Notes under the pieces: model-generated
Seen by the model: only the letters and a program-made list of their open reading frames with translations
What the model was told of the DNA's origin: nothing
Databases searched by the model: none
Part shown: positions 63,159 to 64,000 of the stretch, in pieces
Numbering within the stretch: position 1 is the stretch's first letter
Layout: each line of letters begins with the position of its first letter
NCBI RefSeq assembly: GCF_017355935.1
Contig: NZ_JAFIQT010000001.1
Location: 1,798,001-1,862,000 of the forward strand
DNA length: 64,000 nt
Reading direction: 5' to 3'
Source of the DNA: Telluribacter humicola
GTDB taxonomy: Bacteria > Bacteroidota > Bacteroidia > Cytophagales > Spirosomataceae
Made by a program: the position numbers and the translations under genes

Positions 63159-64000
63159 TGACCAGTAGAAGAGATTTTATAAAGAAAACCGCTTTGGCCT
63201 CGGCAGGTATAGCCGTAAGCGCCAACGCTGTCAGCGCAGCCAGTTACCGTCGTATCCTGGGTGCCAACGACCGGGTTCGGGTAGGTATCATCGGTTTCTC
63301 TGACCGTTTCCGTAGCTCTCTGGCTCCCAGCTTTGCCGGGCATGCCAAAGAGATGAATTTCGAGTTTATGGGCGTTTCAGATATCTGGAATCGCCGCCGA
63401 GATGAGGCCGAAAAATACTTTAAAGATAAAGAATCAGCTTCCAAAGACTTTTTTAAAGCCCGCAATAACGATGAACTGCTGGCCCGTAAGGATGTAGATG
63501 CCGTTATCATCAGTACCGCTGACTTCCAGCACGCGCTGCATTGTGTAGATGCCGTAAAGTCGGGTCGTGATGTGTACGTCGAAAAACCATTTGCCGAATC
63601 ACTGGAAGATGCCAAGCTGGCACTAAGAACAGTGGAAGGCTCCAAGCAGATCGTACAGGTAGGTTCGCAGCGTCGTTCTGCCCCTAACTACCACGCCGCC
63701 AATGAATTCATTAAGTCCGGTAAGTTTGGTGATATTTCTATGGTTGAAATGACCTGGAATGTCAATCAACCCGGCCGTTGGCGCCGTCCCGAACTTGTGA
63801 ATGCAATACGGAAAGAAGATGTGGATTGGGAACGCTTCCAGCTCAACCGTCCCAAGGTAGCCTGGAATCCCCGCTACTATCTAGAGTTCCGGTTGTTCTA
63901 TCCTTACTCATCAGGTATTCCCGGTCAGTGGATGTCACACCAGATCGATACTGTACACTGGTTTACAGGCCTGGAAGCACCCCGCAGTGTTGTAGCCAAC
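63159..64000 (+). CDS. Tat-exported Gfo/Idh/MocA oxidoreductase (3' end missing)
   Basis: From the ATG at 63159 a frame runs to the window edge (about 280 residues seen). It starts with a Tat signal (SRRDFIKKTALASAGIAVSAN), then the NAD(P)-binding Rossmann domain (VRVGIIGFSDR), AVIISTADFQHALHCVDAVKSGRDVYVEKPFAE with the catalytic EKP, and the beginning of the C-terminal domain (QWMSHQIDTVHWF). Such enzymes can oxidise sugars at C3 in the first step of 3-keto-glycoside cleavage. It follows the DUF1080 gene by 45 bases. Confidence 0.9.

Noticed and set aside
1-64000. CRISPR arrays, insertion sequences, prophage, tRNA or rRNA genes
   Set aside because: I found no regular spacer repeats, transposase or integrase frames, phage structural genes or tRNA T-loop signatures.

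Overview
The window comes from a member of the Bacteroidota, most likely the Cytophagales (a Dyadobacter/Spirosoma-like lineage). The evidence is two type IX secretion genes (a PorP/SprF-type protein at the left edge and PorQ), two SusC/SusD pairs, an ECF sigma/FecR pair, Bacteroidota-only families (DUF2490, DUF3109, DUF4466 and DUF5018-like), and several candidate TTG-N18-20-TAnnTTTG promoters. Genome-order housekeeping genes are mixed with accessory glycan genes. I see no phage, transposase, CRISPR array, rRNA or tRNA.

Positions 1-16 kb hold the end of a PorP/SprF protein, two Na+/H+ antiporters (a CPA-type and NhaD) around a small HExxH membrane protein, a LolA-like exported protein, greA with a structured leader, fmt, folA, an esterase-fold protein, hslU, porQ, a propionyl-CoA carboxylase-type beta subunit, an MtnK-like kinase, an erythromycin-esterase-family protein and an M42 aminopeptidase. 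Positions 16-28 kb hold a BtuF-like protein without signal peptide, a 35-residue membrane peptide in an AT-rich stretch, a TlpA-like thioredoxin, a TPR protein, an exported Mn-type superoxide dismutase, recR, clpS, a sodium:solute symporter, an alkyltransferase-like protein whose reactive Cys is Ala, a DUF3109 protein, a lytic transglycosylase with LysM domains and an O-methyltransferase. Positions 28-38 kb hold rmlA, rmlB and galE (sugar-nucleotide synthesis; rmlA/rmlB look GC-richer), SirB1-like, phosphopantetheinyl transferase, WD40, DivIVA, folB, DUF2490, and an overlapping alpha/beta hydrolase / acetoacetate-decarboxylase-like pair.

Positions 38.5-54.3 kb form a polysaccharide utilisation locus. 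An ECF sigma factor, a FecR anti-sigma factor and a SusC with an STN signalling domain form a trans-envelope switch. SusD and two lipoproteins follow, then four secreted enzymes of uronic-acid lyase types: an alginate-lyase-fold/beta-helix fusion, an NNH-motif alginate-lyase family protein, a heparinase II/III-like lyase and a BNR_4 beta-propeller related to ulvan lyases. The likely target is a uronate-containing polysaccharide; the exact glycan cannot be read from sequence. A minus-strand terminator sits between fecR and susC, where Bacteroides loci can carry antisense RNAs.

Positions 54.7-64 kb hold a second Sus locus: a truncated FecR-like protein, a SusC without STN, a SusD, then a Tat-exported sugar isomerase/epimerase, a tandem DUF1080 (3-keto-disaccharide hydrolase) protein and a Tat-exported Gfo/Idh/MocA oxidoreductase cut by the window edge. 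Together these look like an exported 3-keto-glycoside cleavage pathway linked to its own outer-membrane importer.

Convergent genes are commonly separated by long, nearly perfect inverted repeats that act as terminators. The hexamer GGTACC is strikingly common (about 60 copies by eye).
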